This document shows positions 53,462 through 61,357 of a DNA stretch of 64,000 nucleotides, piece after piece. Below the pieces are notes generated by a model that worked only from the letters and a program-made list of their open reading frames with translations, had not been told where the DNA came from and searched no databases. Within the stretch, counting starts at the first letter, position 1. Every line of letters begins with the position of its first letter. The position numbers and the translations under genes are program-made. The stretch spans positions 52,030-116,029 of the forward strand of contig CAZLMM010000011.1 in assembly GCA_964560495.1 (NCBI GenBank). The letters run 5' to 3'. The stretch is from UBA5069 sp964560495. Its GTDB lineage: Bacteria; Chloroflexota; Anaerolineae; Caldilineales; Caldilineaceae.

Positions 53462-56355
53462 ATGCGCTGCGGGTTGTCTTGCAGTCGCGGTTGTGCAGAT
53501 GCAGTCGTCGTGAGTTGCGGTCGCCGTTGGGTCACATAGCGCCTCCACAACTCGATCTGGAAGCGCCATGCGCCGCTGTCCGCCTCCTGCTCGATGACGC
53601 CATAGCGTTGCAGGCGGATGAGCAGGTTGTCCAGTATGCGCTCATCTGCAATGGGTGTGGGAGTCAGCTTCTTGACCAAATCAGCCGTCTGCGTATCTGG
53701 GTAGTCATCAGCAATCAACTGCAACAGCGTGGTCACGTCTGCGCCAACCTGTCCCGTGAGGAGACCCATGGCTGTGAAGAATTGACGGCTGCGCTGCAAA
53801 TACTCGTCGTCGCCGCGTATACCGGGACCTCCCACGATGGCATTCACATCGCCGCGCTCAATCAGGGGTTCGCCTTCCTTCTTCTGAGCGAGCAGGTTGA
53901 AACGCTGCACCAGGCGGTAAGCGATCAGCTGGATAAAATAGGGATGCCCACCGGTCAATGTAAAAATGGCGTCGATGGCGTCATCGCTAAAGCGGAGCGC
54001 AAAATCCTCTGCGGGTGAACGCAAGAGTTTGCGGCAGGCTTCTTTGTCCAGGTTGCGTACGACCAGAGCGCGGGCCGTGCTGGCAAAAGGGTTGCTGATG
54101 CGCGTCTGAAAAAAGAGAATGGGCGACCGCTGTGACACAAATGCAACATTGAAATTGCGCACGCCCTGATAGAGATGCCACAGAAAACCCAGAAATCGGT
54201 CGTGCTCCTCCGTGCTGGCAAACGCGCCTTCCAGCGCGTCGTAGCCATCCAGCACCAGGATCAGATTGTGCGGCTCGATCAGCCGGCATGTCCGCCGGAT
54301 GAAATCTTCGCAGGCGCTGTATGGATCGACTGCCGTTTCTATGTCTGGCATGATGAAGGCATCGTCGCCGCGGAACACCGTCACCTCCAACATCGTGGCG
54401 TCGCGCGCCGCCTTGCAGATGTCGTTCAGCACCTGGTGGAGGGGCGCGTGGTCGGTGAGCAGATGCCCCAGGCGAAACCAGGCGAGCTGCACAGTGGCCC
54501 GGTTGGCGATCTCGGCGTTGTACAGGAGCGACGTCTTGCCGACCAGGGGCTGACCATAGATGATGACCGTCTGTAAGTTGCCCACCGCCCAGGCTTCTTT
54601 GAGCGCGGTCAATTCGGCGTCACGGTTGACGTGCAACCGCTTTTCGCGCAGCGGTTCTGCAAAGATAAATGGGTTGACAATGGGTTTGAGCGGCTGTTTC
54701 TCGGACGATTCCAGCCAACTGTTCAGGCCAGCTTCCCAGCCCACAGCCATCGTTTGAATCACGCGCATCTCCACATGAGGCAATTCGGTCTGGCCGGCAA
54801 GCTCGCTGCGCAGCCGCCCGGCAATCGCGGCCGCCGATTGGCGCTTCTCGTCGCTCAAGCATTGTCGCTGCAAACGGGCAGCCAGGGCCATGTCGCGCAC
54901 CTTGTCGAGCATTTCCCACGAAGCCTTGCGTTTTGCTTCATCTGGGCGGCGAACGAACTTGAACCCGCTGTTGGCCAACAGGTTCTCTTCACTCTGCAAT
55001 GCGGTCAGCGCATCGGCGAGAGCGATCATCTCTTTTCCCAGGGGCGAGGAAGGCCCCTTCTTGAAGGCGTCGCGGCCAGCGGCTGGAAAACCGTGGGCAA
55101 GATACCAGAAGCCGGCGACCACCGCTTGGGCTGGGCTGCCAGTGGGCAGGCTGGGTGGGCGACGGGGAAGCCGCCCTTGGGCGCGGAGGCGTTGTCGAGC
55201 AGCCTGCCGTTGCGCCTTTGGGTCGATCTTGCCTTTCTCCTGAGCCTTGCCGCCTGCTTTGGGAGGTTTCTCACTGCGCAGCGGGTTGTCATACATGATC
55301 ATCCCCCACAGGGCGCCTTCGCCAGCGTCAGCCGCATACGCGACTTTTTCCAGCAGGCTATCGTCCTTGGCCTCAGCCAGAATCTCGTGGATCGCCTGGC
55401 GAATCTGCCCGTGCTGCCCACTGTAGCGCCAGAGAACCGCCGCGTTTCCCAGACCAGCCTTCCAGTTAAACTCCAGCCAGGTTCTGAGATCGAGCGACAG
55501 GCTGCCAAATGCCAGCGGCGTCACGTGGGCAACGTTCTCCCAGTTCGTCTTGCCGCCCATGACGCCCATGCGCAGCGCGCCCAAAGCCCAATCATCGGGG
55601 CGAAAGACGCCCAAAACACAGCCGACCAGCGCGCCAGCGCCGCCCAACAACGCAGCCAGCAGGTTCTCCGCAACATAAAAGACCGTGAGACCGAGCAACA
55701 GCCCGATGGCTGCCGCAAAAGTTGCAATGACCGCGGCGCCAGCCAGCCCTCTGTTGGTGATGGCGAACGCAATGCTCAGGACAACCCCAAAGCTTGCCCC
55801 ACATGCAAAGGTGAGGAGTGCGGCTTCCCAGGGGGCCCATGTCCAAGGCCCAGTCTTGGGTGTAAGAGCAGCAAGCAGCCAAAAGGTCAGCGTAACGCCA
55901 AGAGGCGAGGCCACGGCGACCATCGCCCCCAGGTTATCGCTCCTCAAGCCAAAACCCAACATGACCAGCGTGACCGCCAGCCCGATGACGAAACTCACCA
56001 CGATGCTGGTCATTGGTGGACCGTGGCCAAAGAAGGCGGCGACAAGCAGGCCAAAGAGGCCGACGACAAGCAGAAGCAAGAGCAGTACAAACAGCGCAGC
56101 AAGACGGAAGAGACCAGACTGGAAAGGGTTGTTGCCAAACCATTCCGACCAGTCGCTCCAATGCCATGACGCCGGGGGCGACTGTTCGCCCTTCTCTTGG
56201 CGAGCAAAGTCCTGCACGTAGTCTCGCAGCCGCTGGGGAAAGTAGAAGATGTCCTTGAAGAGCCGCCAGTAGTCGCCCGCGCGCGCGGGGGAAAACGGCT
56301 GCGCATCAAACCGGGGTGTCAGGTCGAGCTTTGGGATCGACTCGAACAGGCTCAT
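53458..56355 (-). CDS. Membrane-anchored STAND-like NTPase
   Basis: A 965-residue protein in three parts. Residues ~80-255 contain five or six hydrophobic helices ('RLAALFVLLLLLLVVGLFGLLVAAFF', 'SIVVSFVIGLAVTLVMLGFGL' and others). Residues ~260-570 are helical and partly Lys/Arg-rich. Residues ~575-900 are an NTPase: Walker A 'GQPLVGKTS' (601-609), Walker B 'LILVLDGYDAL' (about 698-708), sensor 'FVSQRSP' and the STAND/archaeal ATPase motif 'TGGHPYFIQLIAYRLVQ'. A winged-helix-like segment follows ('ERILDNLLIRLQRYGVIEQEADSGAWRFQIELWRRYV'). It heads the signalling cluster, 19 bases after the malY-type gene. Such NTPases often sense and assemble complexes in conflict or signalling systems. Confidence 0.85.
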   Translation of the reverse strand: MSLFESIPKLDLTPRFDAQPFSPARAGDYWRLFKDIFYFPQRLRDYVQDFARQEKGEQSPPASWHWSDWSEWFGNNPFQSGLFRLAALFVLLLLLLVVGLFGLLVAAFFGHGPPMTSIVVSFVIGLAVTLVMLGFGLRSDNLGAMVAVASPLGVTLTFWLLAALTPKTGPWTWAPWEAALLTFACGASFGVVLSIAFAITNRGLAGAAVIATFAAAIGLLLGLTVFYVAENLLAALLGGAGALVGCVLGVFRPDDWALGALRMGVMGGKTNWENVAHVTPLAFGSLSLDLRTWLEFNWKAGLGNAAVLWRYSGQHGQIRQAIHEILAEAKDDSLLEKVAYAADAGEGALWGMIMYDNPLRSEKPPKAGGKAQEKGKIDPKAQRQAARQRLRAQGRLPRRPPSLPTGSPAQAVVAGFWYLAHGFPAAGRDAFKKGPSSPLGKEMIALADALTALQSEENLLANSGFKFVRRPDEAKRKASWEMLDKVRDMALAARLQRQCLSDEKRQSAAAIAGRLRSELAGQTELPHVEMRVIQTMAVGWEAGLNSWLESSEKQPLKPIVNPFIFAEPLREKRLHVNRDAELTALKEAWAVGNLQTVIIYGQPLVGKTSLLYNAEIANRATVQLAWFRLGHLLTDHAPLHQVLNDICKAARDATMLEVTVFRGDDAFIMPDIETAVDPYSACEDFIRRTCRLIEPHNLILVLDGYDALEGAFASTEEHDRFLGFLWHLYQGVRNFNVAFVSQRSPILFFQTRISNPFASTARALVVRNLDKEACRKLLRSPAEDFALRFSDDAIDAIFTLTGGHPYFIQLIAYRLVQRFNLLAQKKEGEPLIERGDVNAIVGGPGIRGDDEYLQRSRQFFTAMGLLTGQVGADVTTLLQLIADDYPDTQTADLVKKLTPTPIADERILDNLLIRLQRYGVIEQEADSGAWRFQIELWRRYVTQRRPQLTTTASAQPRLQDNPQRI

Positions 56356-56374
56356 AGCTCATCGGCGCAAGCAG

Positions 56375-57538
56375 TCAATGCACGGAAGGTAACGCAGCGC
56401 GAATTCGTTCCAGTCCCTCCAACAGGGTGCTGGCCGGACAGCCAAAGTTGAGACGGGCAAAGCCCTCTCCGCCAGCGCCAAAGGTCGCGCTGTCGTTCAG
56501 GGCCACTCTTGCCTGCTTGAGAAAGTAGCGGTGGGGATTCTCTGTCACGCCTGCGTCCCGAAAATCGAGCCAGGCCAGATAGGTTGCTTCGGGGACGGTG
56601 GTCTTGACGCCAGGCAGACAGTTGGTCACATACTCCACCAGCCGATTACGGTTGGCAGTCAGATAGGAGCGCAACGCCAGCAACCACTCATCGCACTGGC
56701 TATAGGCGGCCAGAGCAGCAGCCATCCCCATGAGGTTGACATGGGGCACAATGCCAGCCGCAGCCCGCATCACCTGTTTGCGCAGGCCGGCATCCTGAAT
56801 AATGGCGAAGCTGCATCCCAACCCCGGTACATTGAAGGTCTTGCTTGGCGCCATGAGGGTGATGGTGCGCGCACCGATCTCCCGATCCAGGCTGGCGATG
56901 GGAATGTGCTGTGCGCCGTCCAGCAACAGGTCGCAGTGGATTTCGTCGGAACAGATGACCAAGTCGTGACGCTGGCACATTTCTGCCATCTCCTGCAGTT
57001 CATTGCGGGTGAAGGCGCGACCCGTGGGGTTGTGGGGATTGCACAGGATGAAGAGACGCGTCGCTGGCAAGATGGCCGCTGCCAAGGCATCTACATCGAC
57101 GGTGTAGCGCAAGACGCTCCCCTGCTCGTGGGCGCATTGTTGAGCGTATTGCACGGTGCGTCCCTGGTTGACCGGCGCGCTCAGAAATGGCGGATAGACA
57201 GGAGTATTCACTAAAACCCCGTCGCCCGGTTGTCCAATGGCTCTCGCTACGACGTTTAGCCCGCACACCAGCCCAGGCAGAAACAGGATGTCATCGGGCT
57301 GGATCTCCCATCCGTAACGCTGCGCCATGCGCTCCACCAAAACCATGCGCAGCTCAGGCAAATCGCGGCCATAGCCAAAGACGGCATGGTCCACTCGCTC
57401 GTGAAGGGCGCGCAAAATGGGTTCGGGCGAGGCGAAATCCATATCGGCCACCCACATGGGCAGCACATCATCGTCGTACCAATTCCACTTGCCGCTGTCT
57501 GATGCACGACGGTCGATCACCCGGTCAAAATCGAACAT
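56375..57538 (-). CDS. MalY/PatB-family aminotransferase (cystathionine beta-lyase type)
   Basis: PLP-dependent fold-type I enzyme of 387 residues. It starts 'FDRVIDRRASDSGKWNWYDDDVLPMWVADMDFASPEPILRALHERV', characteristic of the MalY/PatB group. Other marks are 'LFILCNPHNPTGRAFT', 'VICSDEIHCDLLL' with PLP-binding Asp, and the Schiff-base Lys in 'LMAPSKTFNVPGL'. It probably cleaves cystathionine or related C-S bonds. It lies 19 bases upstream of the membrane NTPase gene and 22 bases downstream of mrpG, so read-through from the antiporter operon is possible. Confidence 0.92.
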   Translation of the reverse strand: MFDFDRVIDRRASDSGKWNWYDDDVLPMWVADMDFASPEPILRALHERVDHAVFGYGRDLPELRMVLVERMAQRYGWEIQPDDILFLPGLVCGLNVVARAIGQPGDGVLVNTPVYPPFLSAPVNQGRTVQYAQQCAHEQGSVLRYTVDVDALAAAILPATRLFILCNPHNPTGRAFTRNELQEMAEMCQRHDLVICSDEIHCDLLLDGAQHIPIASLDREIGARTITLMAPSKTFNVPGLGCSFAIIQDAGLRKQVMRAAAGIVPHVNLMGMAAALAAYSQCDEWLLALRSYLTANRNRLVEYVTNCLPGVKTTVPEATYLAWLDFRDAGVTENPHRYFLKQARVALNDSATFGAGGEGFARLNFGCPASTLLEGLERIRAALPSVH

Positions 57539-57560
57539 CTGTCACCTCATCCCTATGTCG

Positions 57561-57962
57561 TCATTCCTCGGCGCGGATTGCCAGATGATCGCTGTCAGCC
57601 GGCAACACAACCCGTTTTGAATAGTCTGGCATGTAACCTGCACCCGTCATCTCGTCCATTGCAACGAATCTATTGATGTCTTCGGCTTTGCGATAAGCTG
57701 CGCGCGCCATGGCCGTGGTGGCGATTGGCCCCGTGCCTGCGAACAGAGCGATGAGCACCAACATGCGCCAAAGTTCCTGGGAATCAAAATAGTAGAGACC
57801 CGCGCTGAAGAGCAGCGTCATGATCCCCACTGTGCCGCCAATCCCCGCCGACTGCATGCGCGCGTGGACGCCGCGAAAACGCAAAAGACCGACGGCGCTG
57901 ACGAACAGAAAGAAAACGCCGATGGTTGCAAGTATCAGGACAATTCCCTCAATGGTTGTCAT
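57561..57962 (-). CDS. mrpG: Na+(K+)/H+ antiporter subunit G
   Basis: Last subunit of the Mrp cation/proton antiporter, 133 residues, with three membrane helices: 'IEGIVLILATIGVFFLFVSAVGLLRF', 'GGTVGIMTLLFSAGLYYF' and 'WRMLVLIALFAGTGPIATTAMARAAY'. The segment 'VHARMQSAGIGGTVG' is typical of MrpG/PhaG. The C-terminal ~35 residues form a polar tail. The start at 57962 lies one base from the stop of mrpF. Confidence 0.92.
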   Translation of the reverse strand: MTTIEGIVLILATIGVFFLFVSAVGLLRFRGVHARMQSAGIGGTVGIMTLLFSAGLYYFDSQELWRMLVLIALFAGTGPIATTAMARAAYRKAEDINRFVAMDEMTGAGYMPDYSKRVVLPADSDHLAIRAEE

Positions 57963-57963
57963 G

Positions 57964-58245
57964 TCAACGGTCCTTGTCGGGATTGGGCGACTCTTCGATA
58001 TAGTGGGCAAACAGAACCGTACCCAGAAAGCCCAATACTGCCGTGATGATGGCGGCATCCAATAGCACGGCCACGCCAAAACGGATAGCGTAGAGCACGA
58101 TCAGCCCCACGGCATGGATGGCGATCAGGTCGAAGGCGACCGCGCGGTTGGAGGCGGTCGGCCCCAGATATAGCCGTATGAAGCAGATAGTGAGCGATGC
58201 AGCCGCCAAAATCATGAGGAGGTCCAGGCCATTCTCAAAACTCAT
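57964..58245 (-). CDS. mrpF: Na+(K+)/H+ antiporter subunit F
   Basis: Small subunit of 93 residues with three helices: 'LDLLMILAAASLTICFIRLYLGP', 'VAFDLIAIHAVGLIVLYAIRFGVAVLLDAAIITAVLGFLGTVLFAHYIE'. 'GPTASNRAVAFDLI' is the family mark (usually GP...DRvva.D). GGAG lies seven bases before the ATG at 58245. It sits between mrpE (43-base gap) and mrpG. Confidence 0.92.
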   Translation of the reverse strand: MSFENGLDLLMILAAASLTICFIRLYLGPTASNRAVAFDLIAIHAVGLIVLYAIRFGVAVLLDAAIITAVLGFLGTVLFAHYIEESPNPDKDR

Positions 58246-58288
58246 GACTGACTCCTTCCCTTTTCCATGCCTCTTCACCAATGGGCTT

Positions 58289-58783
58289 TCACGGCGTATC
58301 GTGCACTGGCTGCATAAAGCCGATGATGCGCCGCTCGAAGTCGTGCTTGATGCTGCGACGCATATCATCTGGGTCATCGAGCAACAGACAGTGGACAAAG
58401 AGCACGCGCTTGCCCTCGCTGCTCCAACCTGTTTCCACGCTAATGGTTCCAGGCGTCAAGGTGATCACTGTCGCCAGCATGATGATCTCTGCGTGAGAGT
58501 CAATGTCCAGCGGCACGGCAATGATGCCCGAGCGGGGCTTGCTATTGAAATTCAACACGGTGGCCGTAACCGTCAACGCGCTCTTGATGATCTGGAAGGC
58601 GACGTAGAACGCAAAGAAGATTCCCCGCCACACGCGCGCTGCATAGCCAGGGTCAGTCAGGCCGATACCGATATAGCCGACGACCAAACCCACGGCAAAG
58701 TTCAGGGTTGAGTAGGACTCGGTGACAAAGAGCCAGATAGCAGCCAGCACAAAGTTGAGCGCCAGATTGACGAAGAGGTTCAT
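58289..58783 (-). CDS. mrpE: Na+(K+)/H+ antiporter subunit E
   Basis: Subunit of 164 residues. N-terminal helices 'MNLFVNLALNFVLAAIWLFVT' and 'LNFAVGLVVGYIGIGL' are followed by a cytoplasmic domain with 'IIKSALTVTATVLNFNSKPRSGIIAVPLDI' and 'ATVITLTPGTISVE', both diagnostic of MrpE/MnhE. The ATG at 58783 overlaps the stop of mrpD (ATGA). Confidence 0.94.
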   Translation of the reverse strand: MNLFVNLALNFVLAAIWLFVTESYSTLNFAVGLVVGYIGIGLTDPGYAARVWRGIFFAFYVAFQIIKSALTVTATVLNFNSKPRSGIIAVPLDIDSHAEIIMLATVITLTPGTISVETGWSSEGKRVLFVHCLLLDDPDDMRRSIKHDFERRIIGFMQPVHDTP

Positions 58784-60366
58784 TGGGGCGCCTCCCACAG
58801 GGACGGCGTTGCGGGAATATCATCCAGGGGGCCGACCGCGGCAATGTAGCCGTCGCGGTCGATCACCTGCTGCGCAGCCACGGTCGCCATATTCAAGATC
58901 GGCTGGAAGAAAATCCCCATGGCCAGGCTCAACGCAACCAGGAGCGTGATGGGGGCAATGACGAGCCATCCGGAATAACGCTTGTTCAACGGGTCTGTCG
59001 GCGTCAGGCCCATCTTGAGTTCACCCCAAAACGTGTATTGCCACAGGCGAATCATGCTCATCGTCGTCAGCAGACTCACCACGATGCTTACACCGGCAAT
59101 CCAGTAGCTTTGGACGCCGAGCGTTGCTTCCAGCAGGCTCAGTTTGCCGGCAAAGCCGCTGGATGGGGGGATGCCGGCCAGCGAGAAGGCGGCAACGAAA
59201 AAGATTCCGGCCAGGAACGGGCGTCGCCTGATCAGACCGCCGATGCCCGACAGACTGCCGCTTCCCATCTCCAGCTCAGCGACGCCGCCGCCCATCATGA
59301 GCGCGGTCTTGACGAGCATGTTGTGCGCCATAAAAAGAATCGCGGCAGCCAGGGCAAAGCCAACGCCATAGGGGCTGGGATTCAACGCGATGGCGAGCCC
59401 CATGATCATATAGCCAACCTGACTGATGATGTGAAAGCTGAGCAGACGACGAATGGTCGGTTGGGCAAATGCGCCAAGGACGCCAATGGTCATGGTCAGT
59501 CCGGCGATCAAAAGAAAGAGCGGTTGCCAGTCCATCAAGAGCTGAGGGAAAAGCAAAGGAAACATGCGGAAGAGCGTATAGACGCCTACTTTGGTCAAAA
59601 TGCCACCAAAGAGCGCAGTCACTGCCGGGTGCGGGGTGTGGTAGCTGGCCGGCAACCAGAAAAACAGGGGAAAGATCGACGCTTTGCTGCCAAATGCAAT
59701 CAGGATCAACCCGGCCAACAGAAAGACGATGCTGTCTGGCGCGTCAGCCAGGCGTTGAGCCATGTGAGCCAGGTTGAGGGTGCCCAATGTGCCATAGGTC
59801 AATCCGGCCGCTGTCAGAAACATGGTGGAGGCCATCAAGTTGAGGATCACATAGCGAATGCCGCCGTTGATCTGGCCGGGCGCGCCGCCCAATGTGATGA
59901 GCACGAAACTTGTGGTGAGCAACACCTCAAAAAAGACATAGAGATTGAAAAAGTCGCCGGCCAGAAATGCACCGTTGACGCCCATGAGGAGCAGCAGGGA
60001 GAGTGGGTAATAGCCGACGCTCTCTCGGTGCAGGTCCAGCGTACCGACGGCAAAGGGCAACATGACAAAACAGAGCAGGGCCACCATCGTGAGCATGATA
60101 GCCGTCAATCCATCTGCCATGATGGTGATGCCAAAAGGAGCCGGCCACAGTCCCAGTTGATAGACAAGCCGATGGCCGTCGGTGGTGTAGAACAGCAAAA
60201 GGAGCGCAATGACCAGGTTGGCCGTGAACGCAGGGAGGGCCAGCCAGCGCTGCACCCTCACGGCATGGCTTTTGAGCACCCGCGATGTCAGCAGCATGAG
60301 CGCAGCCGTGAACATGGGCAAGGCAACGGGAATCGTCAGGATATTGGGATTGAGCGTCAGATTCAT
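58780..60366 (-). CDS. mrpD: Na+(K+)/H+ antiporter subunit D
   Basis: NuoN/NuoM-like membrane subunit of 528 residues with about 14 helices. The Mrp/complex I region 'GVNGAFLAGDFFNLYVFFEVLLTTSFVLITLGG', containing a conserved membrane Glu, and 'SKASIFPLFFWLPASYHTPHPAVTALFGGILTKVGVYTLFRMF', containing key Lys residues, are complete. The start is taken at ATG 60366; a TTG at 60387 overlapping the mrpC stop would add seven residues. It is one of the two proton-pathway subunits. Confidence 0.94.
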   Translation of the reverse strand: MNLTLNPNILTIPVALPMFTAALMLLTSRVLKSHAVRVQRWLALPAFTANLVIALLLLFYTTDGHRLVYQLGLWPAPFGITIMADGLTAIMLTMVALLCFVMLPFAVGTLDLHRESVGYYPLSLLLLMGVNGAFLAGDFFNLYVFFEVLLTTSFVLITLGGAPGQINGGIRYVILNLMASTMFLTAAGLTYGTLGTLNLAHMAQRLADAPDSIVFLLAGLILIAFGSKASIFPLFFWLPASYHTPHPAVTALFGGILTKVGVYTLFRMFPLLFPQLLMDWQPLFLLIAGLTMTIGVLGAFAQPTIRRLLSFHIISQVGYMIMGLAIALNPSPYGVGFALAAAILFMAHNMLVKTALMMGGGVAELEMGSGSLSGIGGLIRRRPFLAGIFFVAAFSLAGIPPSSGFAGKLSLLEATLGVQSYWIAGVSIVVSLLTTMSMIRLWQYTFWGELKMGLTPTDPLNKRYSGWLVIAPITLLVALSLAMGIFFQPILNMATVAAQQVIDRDGYIAAVGPLDDIPATPSLWEAPQ

Positions 60367-60383
60367 CGTCGCTTCTACTCCTG

Positions 60384-60893
60384 TCAACGCTCAGGTTCTT
60401 CATGAAACGGCGCATCTTGCACGCGCCGGTCATAGACCTCGTCCAGCTCGAACTGAAGGATGTCATAATCATCGGCGGCGTCATGCAAGAGTGATGCTCT
60501 TGCTTCGGTCGATGCAAAAGGATCTGCAGCGTTGACGTATTGAGCCAATTCACCCGGCACGATGTCGCTCCCAGTCAGGCTGTCGCGACGACTCACCAGC
60601 ACAACCAGAAAGGCTGTGATGCCGAAGCTGATCACGATGGCTGTCAGGATCAGCGCTTGCGGCAAGGGATCAGCGAAGTTTGCCGTCGCAAGTTCCTGTA
60701 GATAATTCCCTTTGTCGGAAAAGATGGGCGGCGCGGCCCGCGTCAACGAGCCAGAACCAAAAAGCAAGAGATTCACCCCGTGGCTCAGCAGACCCATGCC
60801 AAGGATCAGTTTGATCTGCCCACGACGCAAGATCAGATATGCTCCGCTGGCAAATAGCCCACCCACCAACAAGGCCAGGATCACCGAGGTCAT
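60384..60893 (-). CDS. mrpC: Na+(K+)/H+ antiporter subunit C with long acidic tail
   Basis: NuoK-like subunit of 169 residues. Three helices: 'SVILALLVGGLFASGAYLILRRG', 'IKLILGMGLLSHGVNLLLFGSG' and 'PLPQALILTAIVISFGITAFLVVLVSRRDS'. 'DPLPQALILTAIVI' is the family signature. Typical MrpC proteins are about 113 residues; here a hydrophilic, acidic extension of about 55 residues follows the last helix ('HDAADDYDILQFELDEVYDRR'). It overlaps mrpB by four bases. Confidence 0.94.
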   Translation of the reverse strand: MTSVILALLVGGLFASGAYLILRRGQIKLILGMGLLSHGVNLLLFGSGSLTRAAPPIFSDKGNYLQELATANFADPLPQALILTAIVISFGITAFLVVLVSRRDSLTGSDIVPGELAQYVNAADPFASTEARASLLHDAADDYDILQFELDEVYDRRVQDAPFHEEPER

Positions 60894-61357
60894 CTGCCCG
60901 TCCCTTCGCTGCCTTCGTCGCTGGTCACTTCCTGCGACGGCCCATCGATGATCGTTTCGCTCAGGCCAAGCAGAAGCGACGAAGTGACGCCAATCACTGT
61001 GAAAAAGACGCCAAAGTCAAAGGTCACCGGCGTGCCGATTTTGTAGTCGATGATTCCCCAATGGATTTCCCACCAGACGCCCTTGAAAAAACCACCTGCC
61101 ACGACGCCGATGGTGGCTGAAGTGACTGCCAGGAGCAAGCCGAAGCCAATCAACGGCTGTAAAAAGCGTCCAATGCTACGCCGCACCGCATCCGAACCCC
61201 GGCTGAGGATCTGCAACACCACACCCGCAGCCGCCACAAGTCCGGCAATGAACCCGCCGCCCGGCATGTCGTGCCCGCGCAGGAGCAGCACAACAGTGAT
61301 GACAAAAAGCACCGGCGTCAGAACGCGGTTGAGCAGTTGCAGATAGATCTCAGTCAT
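60890..61357 (-). CDS. mrpB: Na+(K+)/H+ antiporter subunit B
   Basis: MnhB-type subunit of 155 residues with four helices. It starts 'LNRVLTPVLFVITVVLLLRGHDMPGGGFIAGLVAAAGVVLQILSRG', the diagnostic HdaPGGGF region, and continues 'GFGLLLAVTSATIGVVAGGFFKG' and 'TFDFGVFFTVIGVTSSLLLGL'. It overlaps both neighbours by four bases, showing tight coupling in the operon. Confidence 0.95.
   Translation of the reverse strand: MTEIYLQLLNRVLTPVLFVITVVLLLRGHDMPGGGFIAGLVAAAGVVLQILSRGSDAVRRSIGRFLQPLIGFGLLLAVTSATIGVVAGGFFKGVWWEIHWGIIDYKIGTPVTFDFGVFFTVIGVTSSLLLGLSETIIDGPSQEVTSDEGSEGTGR

Noticed and set aside
54631..56169. A 512-codon open frame antisense to the membrane NTPase
   Set aside because: Low-complexity Gln/Arg/Lys-rich product mirrored from membrane helices on the sense strand; no Shine-Dalgarno or family match.
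58783..60405. A 540-codon open frame antisense to mrpD
   Set aside because: Its translation is hydrophilic and rich in His/Gln/Arg, typical of the antisense of a membrane protein in GC-rich DNA, with no family pattern and no fitting start.
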